64,000 nucleotides of DNA from Chloroflexota bacterium (GCA_023475345.1 JAMCWD010000067.1:62001-126000), one strand, 5' to 3'; positions 9,356 through 17,821 are shown, counted from the first letter of the stretch. Notes: generated by a model not told the origin, from the sequence alone. A program made the numbers and translations.

Positions 9356-11428
9356 TCAGGGATGAAGCCTCTCCCACCAGTTTTGCGGCATGACCACCGT
9401 ATCCTGCAGCGCGCCTATGGGCGTCGCATCCGAAGGGAACGCCTTCAGCATCACCTGTAGCCAGAATTGCTGCTGGGACATCCTGTACGTAAGCCGGGCG
9501 GCCCAGCAATGGTTGTCATGGTAAATGCTGTAGTCCTGGTAGAGCAGTTGTTTATTGACCTGGTCGTAATATCCCCAGTACTGGACCCTGAGCGCCTTCG
9601 ATACTTGGAGGTCGAACTGGCCGTCAAATCCGCTGAACTTGTTATTGTCCAGGTCGTAATCCGTTCCCGCCGAAATATAGCCGTCTTTTCCGACCGACGC
9701 TTTCATGCTGGCGAAAAGATCCTGGTATTTCTTGTTCCCGAAATCATAAGCCCCGAAGACATTCATGCTCCAATGATTTTTATTATTGAAACGGAAACCG
9801 CCGGAAAGGAAATTATACGAATCGTAACTGTCGGAAAGAAATGGCGTAACGCCGTTTACATCCTGGTAATGATAGCCGAGATATGCCCACGATCTGTCGC
9901 TTAATGCCTGCCAGCACGATCCATCGGCGGTGCCCACGTTCAACTGCCTTCCCTGGTCGTAAGAAATATTTCTTATACCTCCGCCGACAGTCAGGCGTGT
10001 CCTGGTGCCACTTGTCAGATCAAAGTCGGGCAGCGCAAGGCGGTAAAATGCCCTGTTCGCATCGGCTCCTCCCGGCTCTTCCTTATAGCGGCCGTAGCTT
10101 GCCACGGCAAGGAAAGGCACCCTGGCAACGCTCAGCCTCGGGAAGCGGACTATGAATTCAGGCGTCCTGTTAAGCCGGAAATATTCATCGCCTTTTGCGC
10201 TTTCCCAGTCACCCTGAAGCTCCAGGAATTTAGTCCTGAAAAGAAGGCTCTCCTTGATGTTTATCGTGTAGGAAGTGATATCGGACAGGCCGGGATTTCC
10301 CGGCACATTGCCCGTGGTAGTCGATACCTGGAGCCGGTTCAGCAGGTACTTTCCCAGCTTGAGCCTGTCGAATAAAATCGCCGATGACGACTTCGCGTCT
10401 GTTGTATCGTAAGTGCTGTAAGATAGAGAATAATAATGATTTTTCAAAGATTGATTCAGGTTATATGTGAAAGACCTTGTCTGCTGAAGATCGCTTCCGG
10501 GTTCGGCATACCTTGCGGACTGGTATGATGCGAAGTTGGCAAGCTGATTGGGGAAGATGTATGATGCCGAGCCTGAAAGCTCGTTCCTGGAAAGCCCGCT
10601 CCATTTTGCGCCCTGGTCGTAATAATAAAGATTCGCATTCCCGCGATCCCCGAAATCAAAATAATGCTCGAGCCCCTTTCCGAAAGGGGATTTGGCATAA
10701 TAATCCAGCTTTACTTTACCATAAGACGAATCGCCGAATGCATAAGTCGGAGAAAATTTTACCTGCATCCCATCCGTCCTGCTGTTGGCGATGCGCGGAA
10801 AAATAGACTGCTGGGCCTGCATACTGGTTTTGGGCTTCAGGGAGAGCACCATCGTGCCTTTGCTTAAAAGCCGCCGGCCGTTGAAGTAAAGCTTCACCTT
10901 CCTGGAGATCATCTTGTTCCTGGGGATGACTTCCACTTCATCCGCCGACATGAAATAATGCTGGTCCGGCGTGAGCAGATCGCACGTGGTGGTTTTAACT
11001 TTATAAATGAAAAGCTTATCGCCTTTCCATACGGCCTTTTCTCCCCAGAAAAAAAGCTCGCCCTCCGTCTTCATCTCACCTGCCGATAAATTCTGGGCAT
11101 GGCCGTAAACATTGTAAACCTCGGCTGTCCGGGTGTTCTGATTATAAATCAGGTCATCACCTACGAGCATCCCGTTCTGACGGGTTATCATAGCCGTGCC
11201 GGGCGCTTTAAATATCCCCCTGGCTTTGTCCCAGATAAAGCTCTGCCCTTCAAGCCGGGTATCGCCGTCCTGAATAACCACGTTCCCCCGCAGGAGCATC
11301 AGGTCGCCCTGCTTTTCCACTTTTTCCGCGGTAAAAAAAAGGCGCTCAGGATCATTATCGGCCCTGACCGGTTGTATTATCGCAAATATTATCAACACGG
11401 CCAGGATTGAATATCGCCATATCTTCAC
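9356..11428 (-). CDS. lptD: LptD-like outer-membrane LPS assembly protein
   Basis: The N-terminus has a signal peptide (WRYSILAVLIIFAIIQPVRA), then an OstA/LptA-like domain (LRGNVVIQDGDTRLEGQSF, GDDLIYNQNTRTAEVYNV) and a long C-terminal beta-barrel rich in aromatic and alternating residues. The end, HDNHCWAARLTYRMSQQQFW, matches the conserved C-terminal Cys/aromatic strand of LptD. LptD inserts LPS into the outer leaflet together with LptE, which is not seen here. Start choice is awkward: GAGGAG at about 11441-11449 is a good ribosome site, but the GTG at 11428 lies some 15 bases beyond it. The upstream TTG falls inside the site, and ATT/ATC codons sit at normal spacing. Confidence 0.85.
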   Translation of the reverse strand: MKIWRYSILAVLIIFAIIQPVRADNDPERLFFTAEKVEKQGDLMLLRGNVVIQDGDTRLEGQSFIWDKARGIFKAPGTAMITRQNGMLVGDDLIYNQNTRTAEVYNVYGHAQNLSAGEMKTEGELFFWGEKAVWKGDKLFIYKVKTTTCDLLTPDQHYFMSADEVEVIPRNKMISRKVKLYFNGRRLLSKGTMVLSLKPKTSMQAQQSIFPRIANSRTDGMQVKFSPTYAFGDSSYGKVKLDYYAKSPFGKGLEHYFDFGDRGNANLYYYDQGAKWSGLSRNELSGSASYIFPNQLANFASYQSARYAEPGSDLQQTRSFTYNLNQSLKNHYYSLSYSTYDTTDAKSSSAILFDRLKLGKYLLNRLQVSTTTGNVPGNPGLSDITSYTINIKESLLFRTKFLELQGDWESAKGDEYFRLNRTPEFIVRFPRLSVARVPFLAVASYGRYKEEPGGADANRAFYRLALPDFDLTSGTRTRLTVGGGIRNISYDQGRQLNVGTADGSCWQALSDRSWAYLGYHYQDVNGVTPFLSDSYDSYNFLSGGFRFNNKNHWSMNVFGAYDFGNKKYQDLFASMKASVGKDGYISAGTDYDLDNNKFSGFDGQFDLQVSKALRVQYWGYYDQVNKQLLYQDYSIYHDNHCWAARLTYRMSQQQFWLQVMLKAFPSDATPIGALQDTVVMPQNWWERLHP

Positions 11429-11576
11429 GGGGCTGATAATATTTCTCCTCAAATAAAATATAAAGGGTAACAGATGACCCTTCCCAAAGTTTCCGCGTTC
11501 AGTCTTAAAAATCCTTTGATTTAAAGCTTAAATAAGGCAGGACTCCAGGGCCGTCCGTCAAAATTATTAGTATAAT

Positions 11577-12182
11577 ATGAAACGCTACGGAATATTCGGA
11601 GGAACGTTCAACCCGCCCCATTACGGCCACCTGCTGGCCGCCCAGACAGCGCTTGAACATTGTAGTCTGGACAGGATACTGCTGATACCCAACCGCATCC
11701 CGCCTCATAAACAGCTTGAGGAACCCGGAGGCAACCCCGAACACAGATACAACATGATCCTGCTTGCCGCCCGTGGGAATCCCGATTTCCAGGTGCTCAG
11801 GACGGAGCTTGACGACGAGCGCACATCTTTCAGCCTGTACACCGTAGAAAAATTAAAAACCGAATTCCCCGGCGGCTCTTTCAGCTTGATTACAGGCGCC
11901 GATTCGCTCCTGAAAAGCTCCTGGTACCGGCTGGACGATCTCCTGGGGCTGCTTGAAAACTTCTATATCGTTACCAGGCCGGGATATGATACAGGTGAAC
12001 TTGCAGAGCACATCGAAAGCTTGATCTTGAAAAACGCAGACCGTTTCAAAACGGTGCCTATCCCCGGCTTTGACATATCATCGACGGGGATAAGGGAAAG
12101 GGTGAAAAACGGCAGGTCTATCAGGTACATGGTGCCGGAAGCCGTTGAAAAATATATTCACGAAAACGAGTTATACCTGTAG
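11577..12182 (+). CDS. nadD: nicotinate-nucleotide adenylyltransferase NadD
   Basis: NadD makes deamido-NAD from nicotinate mononucleotide and ATP. The 201-residue protein opens with the nucleotidyltransferase signature YGIFGGTFNPPHYGHL and has the second motif DISSTGIRERVKNGRSIRYMVP near the C-terminus, both complete. No Shine-Dalgarno sequence is visible before the ATG; instead a perfect TATAAT hexamer touches the start codon at 11571-11576. It is divergent from lptD and is followed after 9 bases by rsfS, a pairing that is very common among bacteria. Confidence 0.95.
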   Translation: MKRYGIFGGTFNPPHYGHLLAAQTALEHCSLDRILLIPNRIPPHKQLEEPGGNPEHRYNMILLAARGNPDFQVLRTELDDERTSFSLYTVEKLKTEFPGGSFSLITGADSLLKSSWYRLDDLLGLLENFYIVTRPGYDTGELAEHIESLILKNADRFKTVPIPGFDISSTGIRERVKNGRSIRYMVPEAVEKYIHENELYL

Positions 12183-12191
12183 GAGGAATTT

Positions 12192-12581
12192 ATGCCCCGA
12201 CTTTCCGCAAAAAAGATGGCCCTTGCCGCGGCGATAGCGGCACTGGATAAAAAGGCCGAGGATATCCTGATCCTGGATATGAAAAAAACACACCCTGTAA
12301 CGGATTATTTCGTCGTTGTGTCGGGAAATTCCACGACTCACCTGAAAGCCATAGCCGACGCCATAATAGAGGCCGAAGAAAAAATCAACGTGCCTGAAAA
12401 AAAAGTGGAAGGTAAAGATTCCGCCACGTGGATACTGCTCGATTTCGGCCAGGTGGTGGTACACGTTTTCCAGGAAGAGATACGAAGAAAATATAACCTC
12501 GAAGAGTTATGGATAAACGCCCCCGAACTCCCGCTGCCGGACGAGTTTGCTGAAAACAAGAAACTGGAAACCGGAAAATAA
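12192..12581 (+). CDS. rsfS: ribosomal silencing factor RsfS
   Basis: RsfS binds ribosomal protein L14 (uL14) on the large subunit and blocks joining of the subunits in slow growth. The 129-residue protein has the family core: AEDILILDMKKTHPVTDYFVV, SGNSTTHLKAIADAI and the C-terminal WILLDFGQVVVHVFQEEIRRKYNLEELW, where the HVF-E-R-Y-LE-LW pattern is diagnostic. A strong TAGGAGGAATTT ribosome site overlaps the nadD stop region. It is co-transcribed with nadD. Confidence 0.95.
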   Translation: MPRLSAKKMALAAAIAALDKKAEDILILDMKKTHPVTDYFVVVSGNSTTHLKAIADAIIEAEEKINVPEKKVEGKDSATWILLDFGQVVVHVFQEEIRRKYNLEELWINAPELPLPDEFAENKKLETGK

Positions 12582-12592
12582 ACGGCAGGTTT

Positions 12593-12615
12593 ACAGGGAA
12601 AGTCTCAAACCCTGT
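12593..12615. terminator. short hairpin between convergent rsfS and the moaA-like gene
   Basis: ACAGGG and CCCTGT form a six-pair stem with an 11-base loop in the 50-base space between the two stop codons. No T-run follows on either strand, so it is at best a weak bidirectional terminator. Confidence 0.3.
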
Positions 12616-12631
12616 AGATGAACCTGATATT

Positions 12632-13576
12632 TCAGCCGTTTTGAACTGCGATATCGTCGAGGATTTTTCCCGATGAGAATTTCCCGATGACCCCCGCCAG
12701 GCCGTCAATATCCCCGGCATCGATATAAGGCCTGAGATCGGCTTCAATCGTGAATTCAGGGCTTACTTTCAGTATCCCCTTCGCGGAAACTTTCAGCCTG
12801 GAAAGCGGCTTTTCAAATCTCGACGAATAAGGCGACAGTATGGCGATAACCCCGAGGCTCTTCACGTTATAATATGAGCCGGTATCGGAATGATAGCCGC
12901 CTCCGGGCGGTATCTCTTCAAGCCAGTACCTATTGGCAAGGTAGCTATATATGGCATCGCCCGGCACATGGTGAAAATTAAAAAACTCCTCGTCCCCCAT
13001 CGAAGGCAGAAGCTCTATAAACCTGACTACTATGCCCTTGTTGCAGCTCAACGCCATGAGGTCATCGACCTCGTCGGTATTGATGCTTCTCATCAAAACG
13101 ACATCGATATATACAGGTGAAAAGCCCGCCAGCATGGCATTCTTTACGCCTTCCCTCATCTGTGGAAAAAGGTATGTGCCGGTAAGCAGGGGATACTTCT
13201 CCGGGTCGAAGGTGTCGGTACAGACATTTACGCGGTCAAGGCCCGCGGCCTTGAGATAAGCGGCCTGGGGAGCAAGGAGTGTAGCGTTCGTGCTTAAAGA
13301 AAGCTCCTCAATCCCTTCGATTTTAGAAAGACGGCTGACCAGGTCAACCAGGCTGGGCCTCAAAAGAGGCTCCCCGCCCGTAATCCTGATCCTTTTTATG
13401 CCCGACGACACGGCGGCCCGTGCCACCGATTCAATCTGTGGAAAAGTCAGCGGGTCGTCCGAAAAAGGAGGTTTTTCGGGGGCGTTCCGGCTTTTGATGC
13501 AAAGAATATTATATTGATCGGTAACGGAGACCCTTAAAAGGTCGGTTCCTTTATCGGAAAGGCTCGCGTTTATCAT
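12632..13576 (-). CDS. MoaA-family protein that has lost both iron-sulfur cluster sites
   Basis: The 314-residue product aligns along its whole length with MoaA (GTP 3',8-cyclase of molybdenum cofactor synthesis): LRVSVTD, then RIRITGGEPLLRP, LSLSTNATLL, LDRVNVCTDTFDPEKY and VVRFIELLPS. But the radical SAM motif, normally D-R-C-N-F-R-C-x-Y-C, reads DQYNILCIKS: Tyr22, Cys26 and Ser29 stand at the three cysteine positions. The C-terminal motif that holds the second cluster (F-C-x-x-C-N-R-L-R-L-T then L-R-P-C) reads FEKPLSRLKVSAKGILKVS with no cysteine. The usual C-terminal Gly-Gly is also absent. The frame is intact and its ATG overlaps the upstream stop as ATGA. It cannot be a normal radical SAM enzyme; a binding or regulatory role is inferred. 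Confidence 0.9.
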   Translation of the reverse strand: MINASLSDKGTDLLRVSVTDQYNILCIKSRNAPEKPPFSDDPLTFPQIESVARAAVSSGIKRIRITGGEPLLRPSLVDLVSRLSKIEGIEELSLSTNATLLAPQAAYLKAAGLDRVNVCTDTFDPEKYPLLTGTYLFPQMREGVKNAMLAGFSPVYIDVVLMRSINTDEVDDLMALSCNKGIVVRFIELLPSMGDEEFFNFHHVPGDAIYSYLANRYWLEEIPPGGGYHSDTGSYYNVKSLGVIAILSPYSSRFEKPLSRLKVSAKGILKVSPEFTIEADLRPYIDAGDIDGLAGVIGKFSSGKILDDIAVQNG

Positions 13577-15498
13577 GCCCGCTGCTTGAACACCTTGCCC
13601 GTATCCGAAAAGTCGTATCCCTGCATCTTTGAAAGGGTATGCTTGAAATCGGATGAATTAACCAGTTTCATAAGGTTATTAATAATATAATTATTTATGA
13701 ACTGGTTGGGGATAACCAGGTCTAGCCTCTCAAGCGTGAGCGGTATGAAATCCAGCGACAGTGCCTTGGCCGCTATATAAATCCCGATGCCTGCGTCCGC
13801 CCCGCCCCCCGCCACTGCCAGCGCGACGGACATGTGAGTATTTATATGGTTATCGTAGCCCTTGATCTTCGATATATCCATATTCTGCTTTCTCGTAAGG
13901 AAATCGAAAATCTGCCTCGTCCCCGACCCCTGGTTCCGGTTAACGAAAGTAACGTCATCCCGCATAAGATCCTTGAGTTCATTTATACCCTTCGGATTGC
14001 CTTTCCCGACTATGAAACCCAGTTGACGGTAAAACAGGTTTACCACCGTTACGGGGAAATCGCCGATGAGCTTCGGGAGAAAAGGCATATTATATTCGCC
14101 CGTTTCGGGATCAAACAGGTGTATTCCACTGACATGGCACAGACCCGCCCGGAGAGCTTCAAGACCCGCCAGCCCCCCGACAGCCGACGATGTCATCTGG
14201 CAGCCGGGGAACCGCTGCTCATATTCGTTCTGCAATATATCGAGAATAATATCATGTGTCCCCATTATGAAAAGCTTCTGACCCGCCGAAGGCTCCTGTC
14301 TCAGGCTGTACACTGTTACACTTTGCCCGGCTGGGATTTCAACATGTTCTTCGGGGAGCCTCAGGTAGCCGTCCGCACGGGCAAGCGATTTCTGGAGCGC
14401 GGAACTCCTCGATAAAGGCAATGCAACCGTTTTATCGCCGACTTTCGTTACTTCCATCCTGAGAAATTCTTCAACGCCTCCAGGCGATGAAACAGGCCTT
14501 GCAAGCTCGGCCTCTATGCGGGATCTTTCGATTTCCCTGGCGCCCAGCTTGTTAACGATGACAGGCTTCACGAAGAATTCGAATCCCATAAATGCCGAAA
14601 CCGGGAAAAATGGGAGGCATATTGCTGGTTTACCATTAATAAATCCAAGCGCCGTGGATTGTCCCGGCTTCATGGCCACGCCGTAAATTATAAGCTCTCC
14701 CTTTTCGGCAAGGACGGATGCCGGCATCAGCGTCCCCCACGAAGAGCCGCCGACAATTATTACAAGGTCACATGTTTCATCTATCTTTTCCAGCGCCGCC
14801 GCGGCTTCATCTGGCTTTTCCGGGACAATGCCGGGGAGGACGGCCCTGCCGCCGAGTTCCGTAATAAGGCCCGCAAGTATATACGAATCGGTTTCGATGG
14901 ACTTGCCCGGCTCGGGTATCCGGCCCGGCGGAATAAGGTTGTTGCCGATAGGGATAATAGTAATTACAGGCTTCCGCCTTACCTTCACCCTGGTTATCCC
15001 GCCTTGAAGCAGCACGCCGATATCCAGCGACCGGATTTTATGGCCTGCATGGAGCAGTATCTCCCTTGCCGCAATATCCTCGCCTACAGGCCGGACATTA
15101 TACCAGGGAGCAATGGTACAGCCGGTTTCCAGGACGTCAACCGATACGAGGGAAACCGCATAAAGAGGGATGACGGCGTCAAAGCCTTCGGGCATCTGGT
15201 CGCCTATGCCGACAAAGAAAGCGTTTTTGCCGATATCGAGCTTCACCGGGGTATCCGTTGTTGCGCCGTAAGTATCTCTCGAGCTTACCGCGACGCCTTC
15301 AATCGCCGATGCGTAATAGCCGGGGGAAGAAAGCCTGGCGATAACGGAGCCCGCGGTTATGCGGCCCAGCGAATCTTCAACTGCTATTTCTTCCGCCTGC
15401 GTAACTTCAAGAAGACCCCTGAAATCCAGCTCCCCCAGCCAGCGGTCAACGGCCTCATCGAGAGGGACCCGTTCAAGCTCCCGTCTATCCCTTAACAT
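13573..15498 (-). CDS. MoeA-like protein with degenerate active site fused to a periplasmic-binding-protein-like domain
   Basis: Residues about 10-400 follow MoeA (molybdenum insertase), and residues about 405-641 form a PBP-like module (PF12727 type: MGTHDIILDILQNEY, GIHLFDPETGEYNMPF, FVNRNQGSGTRQIFDFL, GGGADAGIGIYIAAK). This fusion is known in archaea and anaerobic bacteria. Here the MoeA signatures are eroded: S-A-M-D-G becomes SAIEG (Glu67), the Thr of M-T-G-x-P-V-P-E-G is Ile98, T-G-D-E-L becomes IGNNL (184-188), V-S-V-G-D becomes SSWGT (Thr256) and L-P-G-N-P-V-S becomes LPFFPVS (295-301). GED (139-141) and GVAMKPG are kept. The frame is open and starts after a GGAGG site. The PBP module looks complete, so ligand binding is the likelier surviving function. 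Confidence 0.9.
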   Translation of the reverse strand: MLRDRRELERVPLDEAVDRWLGELDFRGLLEVTQAEEIAVEDSLGRITAGSVIARLSSPGYYASAIEGVAVSSRDTYGATTDTPVKLDIGKNAFFVGIGDQMPEGFDAVIPLYAVSLVSVDVLETGCTIAPWYNVRPVGEDIAAREILLHAGHKIRSLDIGVLLQGGITRVKVRRKPVITIIPIGNNLIPPGRIPEPGKSIETDSYILAGLITELGGRAVLPGIVPEKPDEAAAALEKIDETCDLVIIVGGSSWGTLMPASVLAEKGELIIYGVAMKPGQSTALGFINGKPAICLPFFPVSAFMGFEFFVKPVIVNKLGAREIERSRIEAELARPVSSPGGVEEFLRMEVTKVGDKTVALPLSRSSALQKSLARADGYLRLPEEHVEIPAGQSVTVYSLRQEPSAGQKLFIMGTHDIILDILQNEYEQRFPGCQMTSSAVGGLAGLEALRAGLCHVSGIHLFDPETGEYNMPFLPKLIGDFPVTVVNLFYRQLGFIVGKGNPKGINELKDLMRDDVTFVNRNQGSGTRQIFDFLTRKQNMDISKIKGYDNHINTHMSVALAVAGGGADAGIGIYIAAKALSLDFIPLTLERLDLVIPNQFINNYIINNLMKLVNSSDFKHTLSKMQGYDFSDTGKVFKQRA

Positions 15499-15530
15499 GT
15501 ATCCTCCGTTATTTTGTCTGAAGACCTATG

Positions 15531-15713
15531 TTATTTGAAGCATCCAAGCTGACATGCGAAAATCTTGACTTTAAGCTCGTTCGCCGCGTCGCCCACCATC
15601 CTGGGATTCACATCAAGCTCTTCCGCTATTCCGAAGGCGGACCTGCAAGAAAGCCTGCCATCGACGGCTTTTTCCCTGACTTTTTCCTCAACCAATTTCT
15701 TTTTCTCTTCCAT
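15531..15713 (-). CDS. small Cys-containing protein (60 residues)
   Basis: The protein has a charged N-terminus, a helix-turn-helix-like middle (AFGIAEELDVNPRMVGDAANEL) and a terminal ACQLGCFK with Cys54 and Cys58, plus Cys23 in RLSC. The three cysteines could bind a metal. I recall similar short uncharacterised proteins in anaerobes but cannot name a family. Its ATG overlaps the gatB stop by one base (TGATG), and the MoeA-like gene follows after 32 bases, so it is translationally tied to gatB and probably co-transcribed with the degenerate MoeA and MoaA genes. A metal- or DNA-binding accessory role is inference. Confidence 0.75.
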   Translation of the reverse strand: MEEKKKLVEEKVREKAVDGRLSCRSAFGIAEELDVNPRMVGDAANELKVKIFACQLGCFK

Positions 15714-17155
15714 CAGCTCTTATCCAACTCCTGTTTTATTAATTTATTAACTATGCCGGGATTGGCCTGCCCCCGGCTCTTTTTCATTACCTGTCCGACA
15801 ATAAATCCCAGCGCCTTCTCCTTCCCACGGCGGTATTCCGCCACCGCATCCGGAGATTCCCTGAGCGCCTCCAGCACCCATTCCAGGATCCTGCTCTCAT
15901 CGGATTCCTGGGAAAGCCCCATCTTCTGAGCGATAGCGGCAGGAGGCTCCCCGCTTTTCATCATCTCCGGCAGGATCTCCTTGGCTATCTTGCCGCTGAG
16001 CTTTCCATCGTCTATGAGCCTGATCATCTCTACGAGGCTTTGAGGCGTAACACCCGTTTTTTCAAGCTCTATATTATTCTCGTTAAGGAATTTGCTGACG
16101 TCGCCCAGGAGCCAGTTGACGACAGCCCTTGCTTCTTTATATGTAAGGATACAACGATCGAAGAAATCGGAGAAATAACGGCTCTGGACGAGGGCCTTTG
16201 CGGTATCGGCCTCCAGGTTATATTGCTCCATATACCGCGCCTGCCTGTCGAAAGGCAGCTCCGGCAGCCCGGCCCGGATAGACTCAATCTTTTCCGGCTC
16301 AACCCTTATAGGCACCAGGTCAGGCTCGGGGAAATACCTGTATTCCTGTACTTCTTCTTTCGATCTCATAAGAAAAGTAATACAACGATCTTCATTCCAC
16401 CCGCGGGTTTCCTGCAAAACCTCGCCCCCGTTTTCCAGGATCTCGATCTGGCGCTTTTCCTCACATGCAAGGGCCGCCTCTACCGAGCGGAACGAGTTCA
16501 TATTTTTGATCTCGGTCTTTACGCCGAGTGCCGTTTCGCCCTTCGATCTTACGGATATGTTGGCATCACAGCGGAGCGAGCCTTCCTCCATTTTACAATC
16601 GCTGACGCCAAGCCAGCGAAGGAGCCGGTGGAGTTCCTCCATGTAAGCATGGGCTTCCGCCGGGGACCTCATGTCGGGCTCCGAGACGATTTCCATGAGC
16701 GGGACCCCGGCCCTGTTGTAGTCTTCCAGGGTAAAATCCGAACTGTCTATAGTTCCGCCGTGAACGGATTTGCCGGTATCTTCTTCGAGGTGGACCCGTT
16801 TGAGCCGTATGTCTTTTTTCAGTCCGTCCAGTTCTATCCTGACGGTGCCGCCGTCGCATAAGGGCAGGTCGTACTGGGAGATCTGAAAATTCTTGGGCAT
16901 GTCGGGGTAAAAATAATTCTTCCGGTCGAACTTGCTGTACGAGGCTATTTCGCCGCCCACCGCAAGGCCGACAAGTACGATGTATTCAACCGCTTTCCTG
17001 TTGACTACGGGCAGGACTCCGGGGAGTCCCAGGCACACGGGGCACACCAGCGAATTAGGGGGCGCGCCGAAACGGTTGGCGCAACCGCAGAAAAGCTTGC
17101 TTTCGGTGGAAAGCTCCGCGTGAACCTCCAGACCTATGACAGTTTCGTATTCCAT
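15713..17155 (-). CDS. gatB: Asp-tRNA(Asn)/Glu-tRNA(Gln) amidotransferase subunit B
   Basis: GatB binds the misacylated tRNA and, with GatA and GatC, converts Glu-tRNA(Gln) or Asp-tRNA(Asn) to the amide form. The 480-residue protein opens YETVIGLEVHAELSTESKLFCGC and continues with VCPVCLGLPGVLPV, FDRKNYFYPDMPKNFQISQYD, LEEDTGKSVHG, NRAGVPLMEIVSEPDMRSP and TEIKNMNSFRSVEAAL. The C-terminal YqeY-like tail is present. A GGAGG ribosome site precedes the ATG. gatA and gatC are not in the window. Confidence 0.97.
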   Translation of the reverse strand: MEYETVIGLEVHAELSTESKLFCGCANRFGAPPNSLVCPVCLGLPGVLPVVNRKAVEYIVLVGLAVGGEIASYSKFDRKNYFYPDMPKNFQISQYDLPLCDGGTVRIELDGLKKDIRLKRVHLEEDTGKSVHGGTIDSSDFTLEDYNRAGVPLMEIVSEPDMRSPAEAHAYMEELHRLLRWLGVSDCKMEEGSLRCDANISVRSKGETALGVKTEIKNMNSFRSVEAALACEEKRQIEILENGGEVLQETRGWNEDRCITFLMRSKEEVQEYRYFPEPDLVPIRVEPEKIESIRAGLPELPFDRQARYMEQYNLEADTAKALVQSRYFSDFFDRCILTYKEARAVVNWLLGDVSKFLNENNIELEKTGVTPQSLVEMIRLIDDGKLSGKIAKEILPEMMKSGEPPAAIAQKMGLSQESDESRILEWVLEALRESPDAVAEYRRGKEKALGFIVGQVMKKSRGQANPGIVNKLIKQELDKS

Positions 17156-17270
17156 CGTCCCTCCGGAATAAATGTAAGCTAAGAAGTTCCACGCCGGTAT
17201 GCCAAGTCCTCCGTTTTCCCGATGCGGCTTTCAAAGACAGGTTTGAGGAGAAGGCACAATATCAAAAAGC

Positions 17271-17301
17271 AAAAAAACCGTCATCCCTGCTCCCGGGGAT
17301 G
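17271..17301 (-). terminator. Rho-independent terminator after the 138-residue membrane protein gene
   Basis: Read on the minus strand, CATCCC and GGGATG form a stem with an eight-base GC-rich loop, followed by ACGG and seven T residues. It lies directly behind the stop codon at 17303. Confidence 0.7.
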
Positions 17302-17302
17302 C

Positions 17303-17719
17303 TCACTGCCGTCTTAAAATATAAGCAACTGCGAATACTATCGAAAGAACCGATGCGCCGAAGCCCATAAGCACGACTATTCTCTCAAGGTATATCGCGG
17401 TAGCATACAACCAGCCCCACGTAAGGGGGATAATGGATATGACGCCCGCCCCGGTTATGCCGTAATATGCGAACCTGTTTTTTGAAAGAATGAGCCCGAT
17501 GAAAAAAATGGCGGAGCAAAAAATCAAAAGCAGGCCCATGTTGTACGAGTGGGGGTCGTCCATCATCCCCATCGGGCCTGTCGGGACTATATCCGGGCGG
17601 CTGCTGAACCTGAGCATGATGGTGCCGATCATTGCGGACAGGAACGTGGCTGCGAAAGCCGCCGCCAGCGCAAAACCTTTCAATGTGTCGAACCCTTCGT
17701 TTTTCGGTACAGGTCTCAT
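17303..17719 (-). CDS. four-helix membrane protein, unknown
   Basis: A 138-residue protein with four hydrophobic segments (about residues 15-36, 62-78, 84-102 and 112-134) and a short loop rich in Met, Pro and Asp between the first two (TGPMGMMDDPHSYNMG). I recognise no family. No clear Shine-Dalgarno sequence precedes the ATG. It has its own terminator just downstream, so it is probably a monocistronic unit between scpB and gatB. Confidence 0.65.
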   Translation of the reverse strand: MRPVPKNEGFDTLKGFALAAAFAATFLSAMIGTIMLRFSSRPDIVPTGPMGMMDDPHSYNMGLLLIFCSAIFFIGLILSKNRFAYYGITGAGVISIIPLTWGWLYATAIYLERIVVLMGFGASVLSIVFAVAYILRRQ

Positions 17720-17821
17720 AAAAAATCAATATAACAATATTTTACTGTTCATTACCATACCGGCGTCCATACTCCTTCATTCAATGCGGAGTTTCGGGCA
17801 GGTATCGGTTCTGTCAAATCC

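Noticed and set aside
8676..9509. Long minus-strand open frame opposite the secreted-protein gene and lptD end
   Set aside because: It covers a plus-strand frame with a good signal peptide and ribosome site, and its own translation has no recognisable domain.
11548..11576. TATAAT before nadD as a full promoter
   Set aside because: No matching -35 element at the right distance, and it touches the start codon, so transcription from it would begin inside the gene.
12632..13576. Reading the MoaA-like gene as a pseudogene
   Set aside because: The frame is intact for 314 codons, overlaps its neighbour by ATGA, and keeps the GGEP and other core motifs; only cluster ligands are replaced.
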